Positions 13,535 to 20,549 of a stretch of DNA of 49,973 nucleotides are shown here, piece by piece. Numbering within the stretch: position 1 is the first letter of the stretch; the number at the start of each line of letters is the position of its first letter. The notes beneath the pieces are model-generated. The model made no database searches. It was not told the origin of the DNA and saw only the letters and a program-made list of their open reading frames with translations. The translations under genes were made by a program, and so were the position numbers. Location of the stretch: assembly GCA_964580495.1 (NCBI GenBank), contig CAZOKE010000003.1, forward strand, positions 1 through 49,973. Reading direction: 5' to 3'. Source of the DNA: JAIFWV01 sp964580495. Its GTDB lineage: Bacteria; Patescibacteriota; Doudnabacteria; UBA920; O2-02-FULL-48-8.

Positions 13535-14899
13535 CTACTTAAGGTCATCTATGGAGCCTTGCATGTAAAATGCTTCTTCTGGCTTGTCGTCATGTTTGCC
13601 ATCCAAAATTTCTTTGAAACTGCGGATGGTATCTTTCAACGGGACGTACTTTCCCGGTCGGCCGGTAAATATTTCGGCCACGAAGAACGGCTGAGACAGG
13701 AATCTTTGGATCTTTCGTGCGCGCTGTACCGTCTGTTTGTCTTCATCCGAAAGTTCTTCCATGCCAAGCACGGCAATTATATCCTGAAGATCTTTGTATT
13801 TCTGCAAAACCCGCTGCACACCTCGGGCCACTTCATAATGTTCATTGCCGACAACATTCGGGTCGAGCACGCTTGAGCTGGAGTCCAGCGGGTCCACTGC
13901 CGGATAAATTCCCAATTCTGTCAAAGCCCGTGACAAAACGACAGTCGAATCCAAGTGCGCAAAAGTCGTGGCAGGAGCAGGGTCAGTCAAATCATCAGCC
14001 GGCACATAAACTGCTTGCAACGATGTAATGGAACCTTCAGTTGTTGACGTGATGCGTTCTTGCAGCTCGCCCATGTCGGTAGCCAGGGTTGGTTGGTACC
14101 CTACGGCCGAAGGTATTCGGCCAAGAAGCGTAGAAACTTCGGAGCCGGCTTGTGTAAATCGGAAAATGTTATCTATAAACAAAAGCACGTCTTGCTTTTC
14201 CTCGTCGCGGAAATACTCGGCCAATGCCAATCCGGTAAGGCCAACCCGAGCACGGATTCCCGGCGGTTCGTTCATTTGCCCGAATACCAAAGAAGTTTTA
14301 TTTAAAACGCCTGAATCGCTCATTTCGTGGTAGAGGTCATTGCCTTCGCGCGATCGCTCGCCGACTCCTGCAAAAACCGAAACTCCGCCGTGTTCTTGTG
14401 CAATGTTTCGGATTAATTCCGTGATAATAACCGTTTTTCCTACTCCGGCCCCGCCGAAGAGCCCTACTTTGCCGCCTTTGATGATCGGGGAAATCAAATC
14501 AATAACCTTAATGCCGGTTTCGAGCAATTCCACTTTAGTGGATTGCTTTGAAAATTCAGGAGCGGCTCGGTGAATCGGGTATTTTTTATTTCCTTTGGGT
14601 GCCTCTTTGCCATCGATTGGCTCACCCAAAGCGTTGAACATGCGGCCAAGAGTGACATCGCCGACAGTTACAGAGATCGGAGCGCCGGTGTTGATTACTT
14701 CCGAATTTCTCTCCAAACCGTCAGTGGCACCCATCGCAACAGTTCGGACTTGGTTGGAACCGATGTGCTGTGCGACTTCCAAAACCAATTTTTTGCCCGA
14801 ATTATTAACTTCCAGGGCATGATAAATCTCTGGGAGCTTGCCTGCAAACTCCACATCTACAACCGGCCCAATAATTTGCGTGATTTTTCCTTTATCCAT
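13535..14899 (-). CDS. atpD: ATP synthase F1 beta subunit
   Basis: 454 aa, typical length. Walker A GGAGVGKT, GERSREGNDLYHEM, Walker B DVLLFIDNIFRFTQAGSEVS and the catalytic-site region VPADDLTDPAPATTFAHLD are intact. It carries the catalytic nucleotide sites of F1. It begins 1 nt after the atpG stop. Confidence 0.99.
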   Translation of the reverse strand: MDKGKITQIIGPVVDVEFAGKLPEIYHALEVNNSGKKLVLEVAQHIGSNQVRTVAMGATDGLERNSEVINTGAPISVTVGDVTLGRMFNALGEPIDGKEAPKGNKKYPIHRAAPEFSKQSTKVELLETGIKVIDLISPIIKGGKVGLFGGAGVGKTVIITELIRNIAQEHGGVSVFAGVGERSREGNDLYHEMSDSGVLNKTSLVFGQMNEPPGIRARVGLTGLALAEYFRDEEKQDVLLFIDNIFRFTQAGSEVSTLLGRIPSAVGYQPTLATDMGELQERITSTTEGSITSLQAVYVPADDLTDPAPATTFAHLDSTVVLSRALTELGIYPAVDPLDSSSSVLDPNVVGNEHYEVARGVQRVLQKYKDLQDIIAVLGMEELSDEDKQTVQRARKIQRFLSQPFFVAEIFTGRPGKYVPLKDTIRSFKEILDGKHDDKPEEAFYMQGSIDDLK

Positions 14900-14900
14900 A

Positions 14901-15770
14901 TTATCCTTCCATTGCCAGCTTGGCGGCGCTGATTTCGGAAAGTTCCCGAGTGATTCCGGCCTGTCTGGTTTGGTTATATGTTAATTGCAATTCGTCGATA
15001 AGCTCGCCTGCGGCCTCGTTGGCATTGCGCATCGCCACCATTCGCGCAGAATGCTCCGAAGCTGCTGCTTCCACTAAAGTTTGGTATATTTTAAACTCAA
15101 TCGTGCGGTTAATCAATTTTTCAACTACTAAATCTGGACTCGGTTCAAATATATAATCTTCCTGGTCCCTCGGGCCGTCTTTTACTAGCGGCAAAAGCTG
15201 GGTCATGCTGGCTTTCTGGTTCAAAGTCGAAACAAAATGGGTGTATACAACAAAAATTTTTTCATATTTATTTGCCAAAAAGTCTTCGGTGGCGACTTGA
15301 GCAATCGGTTGCGCATCCAGAATACTGACATCTCGGTCTTTCAGAGGAAACTGCGCGATAATTCTATATCCTGCAATATGGATAGCATCAAACCCTTTTT
15401 TTCCAATTGTAATAAAATCAACTTTTTGCGCCCCTTCCCGAACCAAAATTTCCAAAGCTTCGTTGATTACATTTGTATTTAGAGCGCCGGCCAATCCCCT
15501 GTCTGAACTGATCAAAATCACCAAAACTCGGTCAGAAGGCGTTTGACCCGAAGGAATCACTCGTTTCAGCAGCGGATGCAGGCGGGGGTGAATCTTCGGC
15601 AATAAATTTTCCAACAGCGAAGACGACAATGTCGCATAAGGGCGCGATGACAGAGCCTGGCTTTGGGCGCGGCGCATCTTTGCGGCCGAAACCAATTCCA
15701 TAGCCTTGGTGATCTGGCCGATATTTTTTACTGATTTAATCCTTCTGCGGATTTCTTTGCTGCTTTCCAT
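14901..15770 (-). CDS. atpG: ATP synthase F1 gamma subunit
   Basis: 289 aa. The N-terminal helix IRRRIKSVKNIGQITKAMELVSAAKMRRAQ and the C-terminal helix MRNANEAAGELIDELQLTYNQTRQAGITRELSEI make the rotor coiled coil; the central Rossmann-like part has SSDRGLAGALNTNV. It is the central shaft linking F1 to the c-ring. Confidence 0.98.
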   Translation of the reverse strand: MESSKEIRRRIKSVKNIGQITKAMELVSAAKMRRAQSQALSSRPYATLSSSLLENLLPKIHPRLHPLLKRVIPSGQTPSDRVLVILISSDRGLAGALNTNVINEALEILVREGAQKVDFITIGKKGFDAIHIAGYRIIAQFPLKDRDVSILDAQPIAQVATEDFLANKYEKIFVVYTHFVSTLNQKASMTQLLPLVKDGPRDQEDYIFEPSPDLVVEKLINRTIEFKIYQTLVEAAASEHSARMVAMRNANEAAGELIDELQLTYNQTRQAGITRELSEISAAKLAMEG

Positions 15771-15773
15771 ATA

Positions 15774-17270
15774 TTATGGTTGGTAAGTCTGGTTAAATTC
15801 TTCGATAGCCTTTTTTAAATCCGGCGCGATTTCGGCAAAATCTTTAATTTCTGGAATTTTTTCCAGCAAACTCTTGAACTGCACATCCAAAAACCTATGG
15901 AACTTGCTTTCATAATCTTTTACCTTTTCAACCGGGACATCATTGAGATAGCCGTTTGTCACCGCATACACGATGGCGGTTTGGTGCGCCACCGACATAG
16001 GCTGGTATTGGTTTTGCTTGAGCACTTCGGTAATTCTCCTTCCCAAATCGATGCGGGATTTAGTCTGCGGATCCAAGTCAGAGGCAAACTGAGCATTGGC
16101 TGCCAGTTCGCGAAATTGCGCCATATCCAAGCGGAGCTTACCAGCAACTTTTTTTATAGCTTTGGTTTGCGCTGCAGATCCCACGCGGGAAACGGAAATG
16201 CCTACGTTCAGAGCCGGGCGGATGCCTTGATAAAACAAATCTGTTTCCAAATAAATCTGCCCATCAGTAATTGAAATGACATTGGTTGGAATGTAGGCTG
16301 ATACATCTCCGGCTTGCGTCTCAATAATCGGCAGAGCGGTCAGTGAGCCAGCTTTGTGGGCATCATCCATTTTTGCCGCGCGCTCCAAAAGGCGCGAGTG
16401 AAGGTAAAAAACATCCCCAGGATAAGCTTCGCGTCCCGGCGGGCGTCGCAGCAGCAAGGAAATCTCCCGGTAAGCTACGGCGTGCTTGGACAGATCATCA
16501 TAAACTATCAAGGCGTGTTTGCCTTGGTCCATAAAGTATTCCCCCATGGCACAGCCGGCAAAAGGAGCAATATAAGAAAGCGAAGCCGGATCAGCAGCGC
16601 CTGCAACAACCAAAATCGTATGTTCCATAGCGCCGTGTTTTTCCAGTTCAGCTTTGATGCGGGCGACTTTTGATTCTTTCTGCCCGATCGCGACATAAAT
16701 GCATACCACATCCGTCCCCTTTTGATTGATTATAGTGTCGATAGCGATAGCGGTCTTGCCAGTTTGACGATCGCCAATTATAAGTTCGCGCTGGCCGCGG
16801 CCGATCGGAATCATTGTATCGATAGCTTTGATTCCAGTCTGCAGAGGCTCGCGCACTCCTTGGCGTTCAATAACTCCCGGTGCAATCTTTTCTACAGGGT
16901 AAACCATTGCCGATTTTACTGGGCCCTTATTATCAATTGGTTCTCCCAATGGATTCACTACGCGACCGATCAAACCCTCGCCTACCGGCACGGACAGGAT
17001 CCGCCCGGTGGGTTTGACTAAATCTCCTTGTTTCAAGTGATGATATTCTCCGAGCAAAATTGCACCTACCGAATCTTCTTCCAAATTTAGCGCAACCCCT
17101 AAGGTGCCTCCTGGGAACTCCAACATTTCCGACGATTTGACGTTCGACAATCCGGAAATTCTGGCAATGCCGTCTCCCACAGACAAAATCTGTCCGACTG
17201 TTTCGACTTTTGCTTTTGATTCAAACTTATCTATTTTTGCACGGAGCTGTGCCAGGACGTTGTTCGCCAT
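15774..17270 (-). CDS. atpA: ATP synthase F1 alpha subunit
   Basis: 498 aa. Walker A GDRQTGKT, DDLSKHAVAYREISLLLRRPPGREAYPGDVFYLHSRLLERAAK and the C-terminal helical domain are intact. It provides the non-catalytic nucleotide sites. It starts 4 nt after atpH. Confidence 0.99.
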   Translation of the reverse strand: MANNVLAQLRAKIDKFESKAKVETVGQILSVGDGIARISGLSNVKSSEMLEFPGGTLGVALNLEEDSVGAILLGEYHHLKQGDLVKPTGRILSVPVGEGLIGRVVNPLGEPIDNKGPVKSAMVYPVEKIAPGVIERQGVREPLQTGIKAIDTMIPIGRGQRELIIGDRQTGKTAIAIDTIINQKGTDVVCIYVAIGQKESKVARIKAELEKHGAMEHTILVVAGAADPASLSYIAPFAGCAMGEYFMDQGKHALIVYDDLSKHAVAYREISLLLRRPPGREAYPGDVFYLHSRLLERAAKMDDAHKAGSLTALPIIETQAGDVSAYIPTNVISITDGQIYLETDLFYQGIRPALNVGISVSRVGSAAQTKAIKKVAGKLRLDMAQFRELAANAQFASDLDPQTKSRIDLGRRITEVLKQNQYQPMSVAHQTAIVYAVTNGYLNDVPVEKVKDYESKFHRFLDVQFKSLLEKIPEIKDFAEIAPDLKKAIEEFNQTYQP

Positions 17271-17274
17271 ATAA

Positions 17275-17673
17275 TTATTCGCTTAATTCATCTTTTAATT
17301 CTTCTAACTGCTTTTTCACGGAAGCGTCTATGAGTTGGTCATCGAGACGAACCACCACCCCACCAATAAGCTTCTCGTCAATCTTTTTCTTGATCTCCAC
17401 ATCCCCTTTTACGATCTTGTTCAGCTCCTGGATGATGTCTCGCTCGTTTTCTTTGCTTAACGGGTGAGCTGTGGTGACTTCCGCAAGTTTCGCGCCTTTT
17501 TTAGCCAGCTCCAGCTTATGGAACTCTTCCTCAATTTGCGGGAAAAGTTTGGTGTCGTTGTTTAATGCCAGAACCTCCACAAAATTATTCAGGACTAAAT
17601 CCACGTCTTTCGGGTCTGTGCCTTCTAGCGAGTCAAAAAGAGCTTGGGCGTATTGTTTGGCGTCAAACTTCAT
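17275..17673 (-). CDS. atpH: ATP synthase F1 delta subunit
   Basis: 132 aa, shorter than the usual ~175. It has an N-terminal helical part (AKQYAQALFDSLEGTDPKDVDLVLNNFV) and a C-terminal GGVVVRLDDQLIDASVKKQLEEL, the family signature near the end. It joins the peripheral stalk to F1. The start overlaps the atpF stop by 4 nt. Confidence 0.93.
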   Translation of the reverse strand: MKFDAKQYAQALFDSLEGTDPKDVDLVLNNFVEVLALNNDTKLFPQIEEEFHKLELAKKGAKLAEVTTAHPLSKENERDIIQELNKIVKGDVEIKKKIDEKLIGGVVVRLDDQLIDASVKKQLEELKDELSE

Positions 17674-18209
17674 TTAATCTCCTTCAGCGTTTCAGTTATA
17701 AACTCCTGATCTTTCTTGTCATTGATCTTGGTTCGTAAAATCTTTTCTGAAGCCGCCACCACCAAGGTTGCAACTTCTTGGCGAATCTCTCTCATGGCAG
17801 AATCTTTTTCCTGCACCAAAGAAGCCTTGGTCTGCTCAATGAGCTTGCCGGCTTGGGCATGGGCTTCGGCAATAGTTTCGGCCTTCACCTTGTCTGCGGT
17901 TTCCGCAGCAGATTTGATGATCCTGTCCGCTTCCACCCTGGCTTTTTGCATTTCTTCTTTCTTCCAGACGTCAAATTCAGCCTTTTCTTTTTCCATCAAA
18001 TCGGCATTTTTTACTCCGGATTCAATTCTGGCCTGCCGCTCATTCAAAGCCTTGCCCAGAGGCTTGACTACCCACCTCCAGAAAATAAACAAAACAATGC
18101 TGAAATTGATCAGCTGAGCGATAAATAATTTCCAATTAATGCCCAAAGTTCCCAACACTCCTTGGTTTGCAGTTTCTTCCGCTGCCGAAATTATCAAATG
18201 ATGTATCAT
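17670..18209 (-). CDS. atpF: ATP synthase Fo b subunit
   Basis: 179 aa. One N-terminal membrane helix (LFIAQLINFSIVLFIFWRWVV, 28-48) is followed by a long charged helix rich in A/E/K (KALNERQARIESGVKNADLMEKEKAEF...), the peripheral-stalk coiled coil. Confidence 0.96.
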   Translation of the reverse strand: MIHHLIISAAEETANQGVLGTLGINWKLFIAQLINFSIVLFIFWRWVVKPLGKALNERQARIESGVKNADLMEKEKAEFDVWKKEEMQKARVEADRIIKSAAETADKVKAETIAEAHAQAGKLIEQTKASLVQEKDSAMREIRQEVATLVVAASEKILRTKINDKKDQEFITETLKEIK

Positions 18210-18233
18210 AAATGTTTTATTATAAGCACTGGA

Positions 18234-18259
18234 TTGTCATCTTGTCGCCAAGATGACAA
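18234..18259 (-). promoter_or_regulatory. Stable intercistronic hairpin between atpE and atpF
   Basis: TTGTCATCTTG and CAAGATGACAA form a perfect 11-bp stem; in the mRNA the loop is GCGA, a GNRA tetraloop. No T-run follows, so it looks like an mRNA-stability or processing element, not a terminator. Confidence 0.65.
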
Positions 18260-18266
18260 AAACTGC

Positions 18267-18485
18267 TTACAAAATGAAAGTAATAACCAAGGCGTAAATG
18301 GCGATAGCTTCCGCGAAAGCCATGCCAAGCAACATCGGGACAAACAGCTTGTCCGCCGCTTCCGGGTTGCGGCCGATTGATTCCATAGCCTTGGATGCGG
18401 TTTTGCCGATGGCATAAGCCGGGCTTATACCGCCGATGGCGATGGTTGCTCCTTTGACCAAAGTGGTCATCATCTCTGGAGACAT
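18267..18485 (-). CDS. atpE: ATP synthase Fo c subunit
   Basis: 72 aa, two membrane helices joined by the polar loop R39-N-P41. The ion-carrying carboxylate is E59 in MAFAEAIAIY. The helix-1 Gln that Na+-dependent c subunits use is not seen (GGISPAYAIG instead), which favours protons. An AAAGGA ribosome site lies upstream, stronger than for most genes here, consistent with the high copy number needed for the c-ring. Confidence 0.97.
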   Translation of the reverse strand: MSPEMMTTLVKGATIAIGGISPAYAIGKTASKAMESIGRNPEAADKLFVPMLLGMAFAEAIAIYALVITFIL

Positions 18486-18591
18486 ACTTTTCCTTTCTCA
18501 TGCTCGACCGTTTAGGTTGGATTTAAGGTCGGCATTTGAATTAAGGGTACAAAAACGAAAACTTAATGACTTAAGTTTTCATCTCCAAACC
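18486..18591 (-). promoter_or_regulatory. Structured spacer between atpB and atpE
   Basis: This 106-nt gap, long for the operon, holds two hairpins: GAAAACTTAA/TTAAGTTTTC with a 4-nt loop (18557-18580) and CGACC/GGTCG (18506-18532). Together with the hairpin after atpE they bracket the c-subunit cistron. Confidence 0.55.
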
Positions 18592-19401
18592 CTAGTGGCT
18601 ATGGCCTTCATCCAGTAGCGGTTCAGTGGCCACTGTCAAATAAACCAAAGTCAACATAGCAAAGACTACTGCCTGGATCAACCCCACCAGAATCTCCAAA
18701 AGCATAAACGGCAGAGGCACAAATACGGCAATCAGGCCCGCCAGGACTGTCAGCAAGACTTCTCCCGCAAAAATATTGCCGAACAATCGAAGCGAGAGCG
18801 AAACCATTTTTGCGATTTCGGAAAATACTTCGATAAAACCGACAGCGAACTCAATGGCTGCTATGACTATTCCCATCGGGCCTTTTTTGAACGATCGGAC
18901 AAAATCACCGACTTTAATATATTTATTTCCATACTTCCAAAATCCGATCGCTACAACTCCCAAAATGTGGGAAGAGAGCACGGCGAACACAGCCATCGCT
19001 AAGGTTAAGTTCAGGTCAGAGTTCGCAGGCCTAAAAAGAGGAGCCAGTTCAACGCCGTGCCCGGTGGAAACAAATCTGCCGACGGAACCCGTGCCCGGGA
19101 TCAAGCTCATCCAGTTGGAGACTAGAATGAAAAGGAACAACCCGCCAACTATCGGCAAAAACTTCATGGAGCGTTCCCGGTCCTTGGTCACGCCATCCAC
19201 GTAGCCCAGCATAAATTCCAAAACTGACTCGCCAGCGTTCTGCAGTTTGCCTGGAATCATAGCTGTTTGTTTGCGCAAAAGCAGGCCAATAATTAAAAAC
19301 GCGATTACTGCAATCGTGGAGTTGATATAGGCATTGGTTACCGGGAACGATCCTATATAAAAAATCGGTTCGGCAACGAGAGGGGGAAGTCCCAAAATCA
19401 T
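18592..19401 (-). CDS. atpB: ATP synthase Fo a subunit
   Basis: 269 aa with five or six membrane helices. The essential Arg is in SLSLRLFGNIFAGEV, followed by the last helix with the conserved Gln in VGLIQAVVFAMLTLVYL. It forms the proton half-channels against the c-ring. Confidence 0.97.
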   Translation of the reverse strand: MILGLPPLVAEPIFYIGSFPVTNAYINSTIAVIAFLIIGLLLRKQTAMIPGKLQNAGESVLEFMLGYVDGVTKDRERSMKFLPIVGGLFLFILVSNWMSLIPGTGSVGRFVSTGHGVELAPLFRPANSDLNLTLAMAVFAVLSSHILGVVAIGFWKYGNKYIKVGDFVRSFKKGPMGIVIAAIEFAVGFIEVFSEIAKMVSLSLRLFGNIFAGEVLLTVLAGLIAVFVPLPFMLLEILVGLIQAVVFAMLTLVYLTVATEPLLDEGHSH

Positions 19402-19634
19402 TTAATGTATGCTTTCAATTTTTTTGTCATCCAGACCGTAGTGCACACTATCGCTATGACAATTCCAACCAAAGTGAGCCACGGATAGATCCCTAATTTA
19501 TGGTCGAGCCACTTACCAAGCAGTGCAAAGATCACCAAAGGCAGCGCAATAATAAACCCAAATTCGGTCGCCAAACTGATCATGCTCCATTTATTCATCT
19601 GCGGCTTATTTGGTTTCTCGTCGATTTCGGCCAT
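19398..19634 (-). CDS. AtpZ/AtpI-type Fo assembly protein
   Basis: 78 aa, two membrane helices (ATEFGFIIALPLVIFALLGKWLD and YPWLTLVGIVIAIVCTTVWM) with the G-K-W-L-D motif between them, as in AtpI/AtpZ proteins that help c-ring assembly or cation transport. First gene of the ATP synthase operon; its stop overlaps the atpB start by 4 nt. Confidence 0.9.
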   Translation of the reverse strand: MAEIDEKPNKPQMNKWSMISLATEFGFIIALPLVIFALLGKWLDHKLGIYPWLTLVGIVIAIVCTTVWMTKKLKAYIK

Positions 19635-19655
19635 AAAAATTAAATTAACGCGGAA

Positions 19656-19684
19656 AGTATAATAAAAAATTGCCGATTTGGCAA
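19656..19684 (-). promoter_or_regulatory. Promoter of the ATP synthase operon
   Basis: TTGCCA (19679-19684) and TATACT (19656-19661) on the minus strand, 17-nt spacer. It overlaps the upstream terminator, whose T-run forms part of the spacer. The leader is only about 15 nt. Confidence 0.75.
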
Positions 19685-19698
19685 GTCTGGCAATTTTT
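19665..19698 (-). terminator. Terminator of the 110-aa gene
   Basis: AAAAATTGCC/GGCAATTTTT, a 10-bp perfect inverted repeat with a T-run on the minus strand. Confidence 0.75.
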
Positions 19699-19712
19699 AG
19701 GTGTCTTGACTT

Positions 19713-20045
19713 TCAAAAGCCTGTGCTGCGGACGACGTGTTTGCCGCCGGTCTCAACGTAATCTTTGATTACCGCCCAAGCATTCGAAAAAGCTTCATTG
19801 TCAAAACTGTTCCCGTACTTATTTTTAAGTTCTTGCTGGATTTCCAAAAGATCGGCTTCTCCTGTTTCAACTAACGCTTTGGAGATAGCTATTTTGCAAA
19901 TCGTATCAAATTGAATTTCTGGCGCCTGATATGGCTGGAGTCTTCCATTATATTCCTGAAGCTTGGCCTCAAGCTTTTCACGATCTTCTAACAAAAATAT
20001 CTTGCCGCCTACCATCGGCATCTCCCCTGTTTCGGGTGTCTTCAT
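19713..20045 (-). CDS. Small soluble protein of unknown function
   Basis: 110 aa, mostly helical and charged (LEDREKLEAKLQEYNGRLQPYQ, VETGEADLLEIQQELKNKYG), ending WAVIKDYVETGGKHVVRSTGF. No membrane segment or known motif was recognised. It follows tRNA-Thr by 17 nt on the same strand and ends at a terminator. Confidence 0.7.
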   Translation of the reverse strand: MKTPETGEMPMVGGKIFLLEDREKLEAKLQEYNGRLQPYQAPEIQFDTICKIAISKALVETGEADLLEIQQELKNKYGNSFDNEAFSNAWAVIKDYVETGGKHVVRSTGF

Positions 20046-20062
20046 ATAAATAATTAATTTTC

Positions 20063-20138
20063 TGGAGCCGAAGGTCGGAATTGAACCGACAACCTACCCC
20101 TTACGAAGGGGTTGCTCTGCCAGTTGAGCTACTTCGGC
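20063..20138 (-). tRNA. tRNA-Thr (CGT anticodon)
   Basis: 76 nt with encoded CCA. Acceptor GCCGAAG/CTTCGGC, anticodon stem ACCCC/GGGGT with loop TTCGTAA, T-arm TGTCGG-TTCAATT-CCGAC. It reads ACG. Confidence 0.97.
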
Positions 20139-20142
20139 GCAA

Positions 20143-20379
20143 TTAAATTCTTGAATTTAGAAACCTTCTACCAAACCCTGATTTAAAATACTTTTCGCGT
20201 TTTATTGCCTTTGTCTTATCAAGGCAAGCTTCGAAGTAAACTAGTTCAAATGGAACCCTTCCAATAGTTGATTGGACTAAACCATCATTGTGGGTTTTAA
20301 TCCGTTTATCTAAATCATCAGTCCAACCAATATAATGCTTAGAATCTTTTAAGCTTTTTTTGACATAGGTATAAAACAT
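20143..20379 (-). CDS. GIY-YIG domain protein
   Basis: 78 aa from the ATG at 20379 (MFYTYVKKS), preferred to a start at 20412 that lies in repeat DNA. The YTYV and HYIGWTDDL strands correspond to the two GIY-YIG half-motifs, followed by K-R-I-x-T-H-N and a C-terminal KREKYFKSGFGRRFLN with the conserved Lys/Glu. These are small stand-alone UvrC-type nuclease domains of unknown role, common in small genomes and sometimes mobile. It is 4 nt from tRNA-Thr and has a 51-bp repeat in its leader. Confidence 0.88.
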   Translation of the reverse strand: MFYTYVKKSLKDSKHYIGWTDDLDKRIKTHNDGLVQSTIGRVPFELVYFEACLDKTKAIKREKYFKSGFGRRFLNSRI

Positions 20380-20397
20380 AAAGGATGAGCCACGCCA

Positions 20398-20448
20398 GCA
20401 ACGCCTGAGCAAGCTGAAACGCTCAAGATCAGGCTTGCGATGGCGGGC
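20398..20448. repeat. 51-bp palindromic repeat, copy A
   Basis: One substitution distinguishes it from copy B 98 bp away. Inside, GCCTGAGC and GCTCA-GATCAGGC form a stem with a 10-nt loop, and GCAA/TTGC sits outside it, like a REP element. Confidence 0.9.
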
Positions 20449-20471
20449 GGGTACGCCGGCTTAACTAGGAT

Positions 20472-20499
20472 ATTATAACAAAAAAGCGCCCGCCCGCAA
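20472..20499 (-). promoter_or_regulatory. Promoter of the GIY-YIG gene, -35 box inside repeat copy B
   Basis: TTGCGG (20494-20499) and TATAAT (20472-20477) on the minus strand with a 16-nt spacer. Transcription would pass through repeat copy A. Confidence 0.4.
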
Positions 20500-20546
20500 C
20501 GCCTGAGCAAGCTGAAACGCTCAGGATCAGGCTTGCGATGGCGGGC
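20496..20546. repeat. 51-bp palindromic repeat, copy B, doubling as pepF terminator
   Basis: Same element as copy A. With its flanks GCCCGCC/GGCGGGC it makes a longer hairpin followed on the minus strand by six T (20480-20485), just 3 nt after the pepF stop, so it probably terminates pepF. Confidence 0.85.
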
Positions 20547-20549
20547 TGG

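Noticed and set aside
20398..20546. CRISPR array suggested by two near-identical direct repeats
   Set aside because: Only two copies, 51 bp long, with a strongly palindromic structure and a promoter between them; no cas gene.
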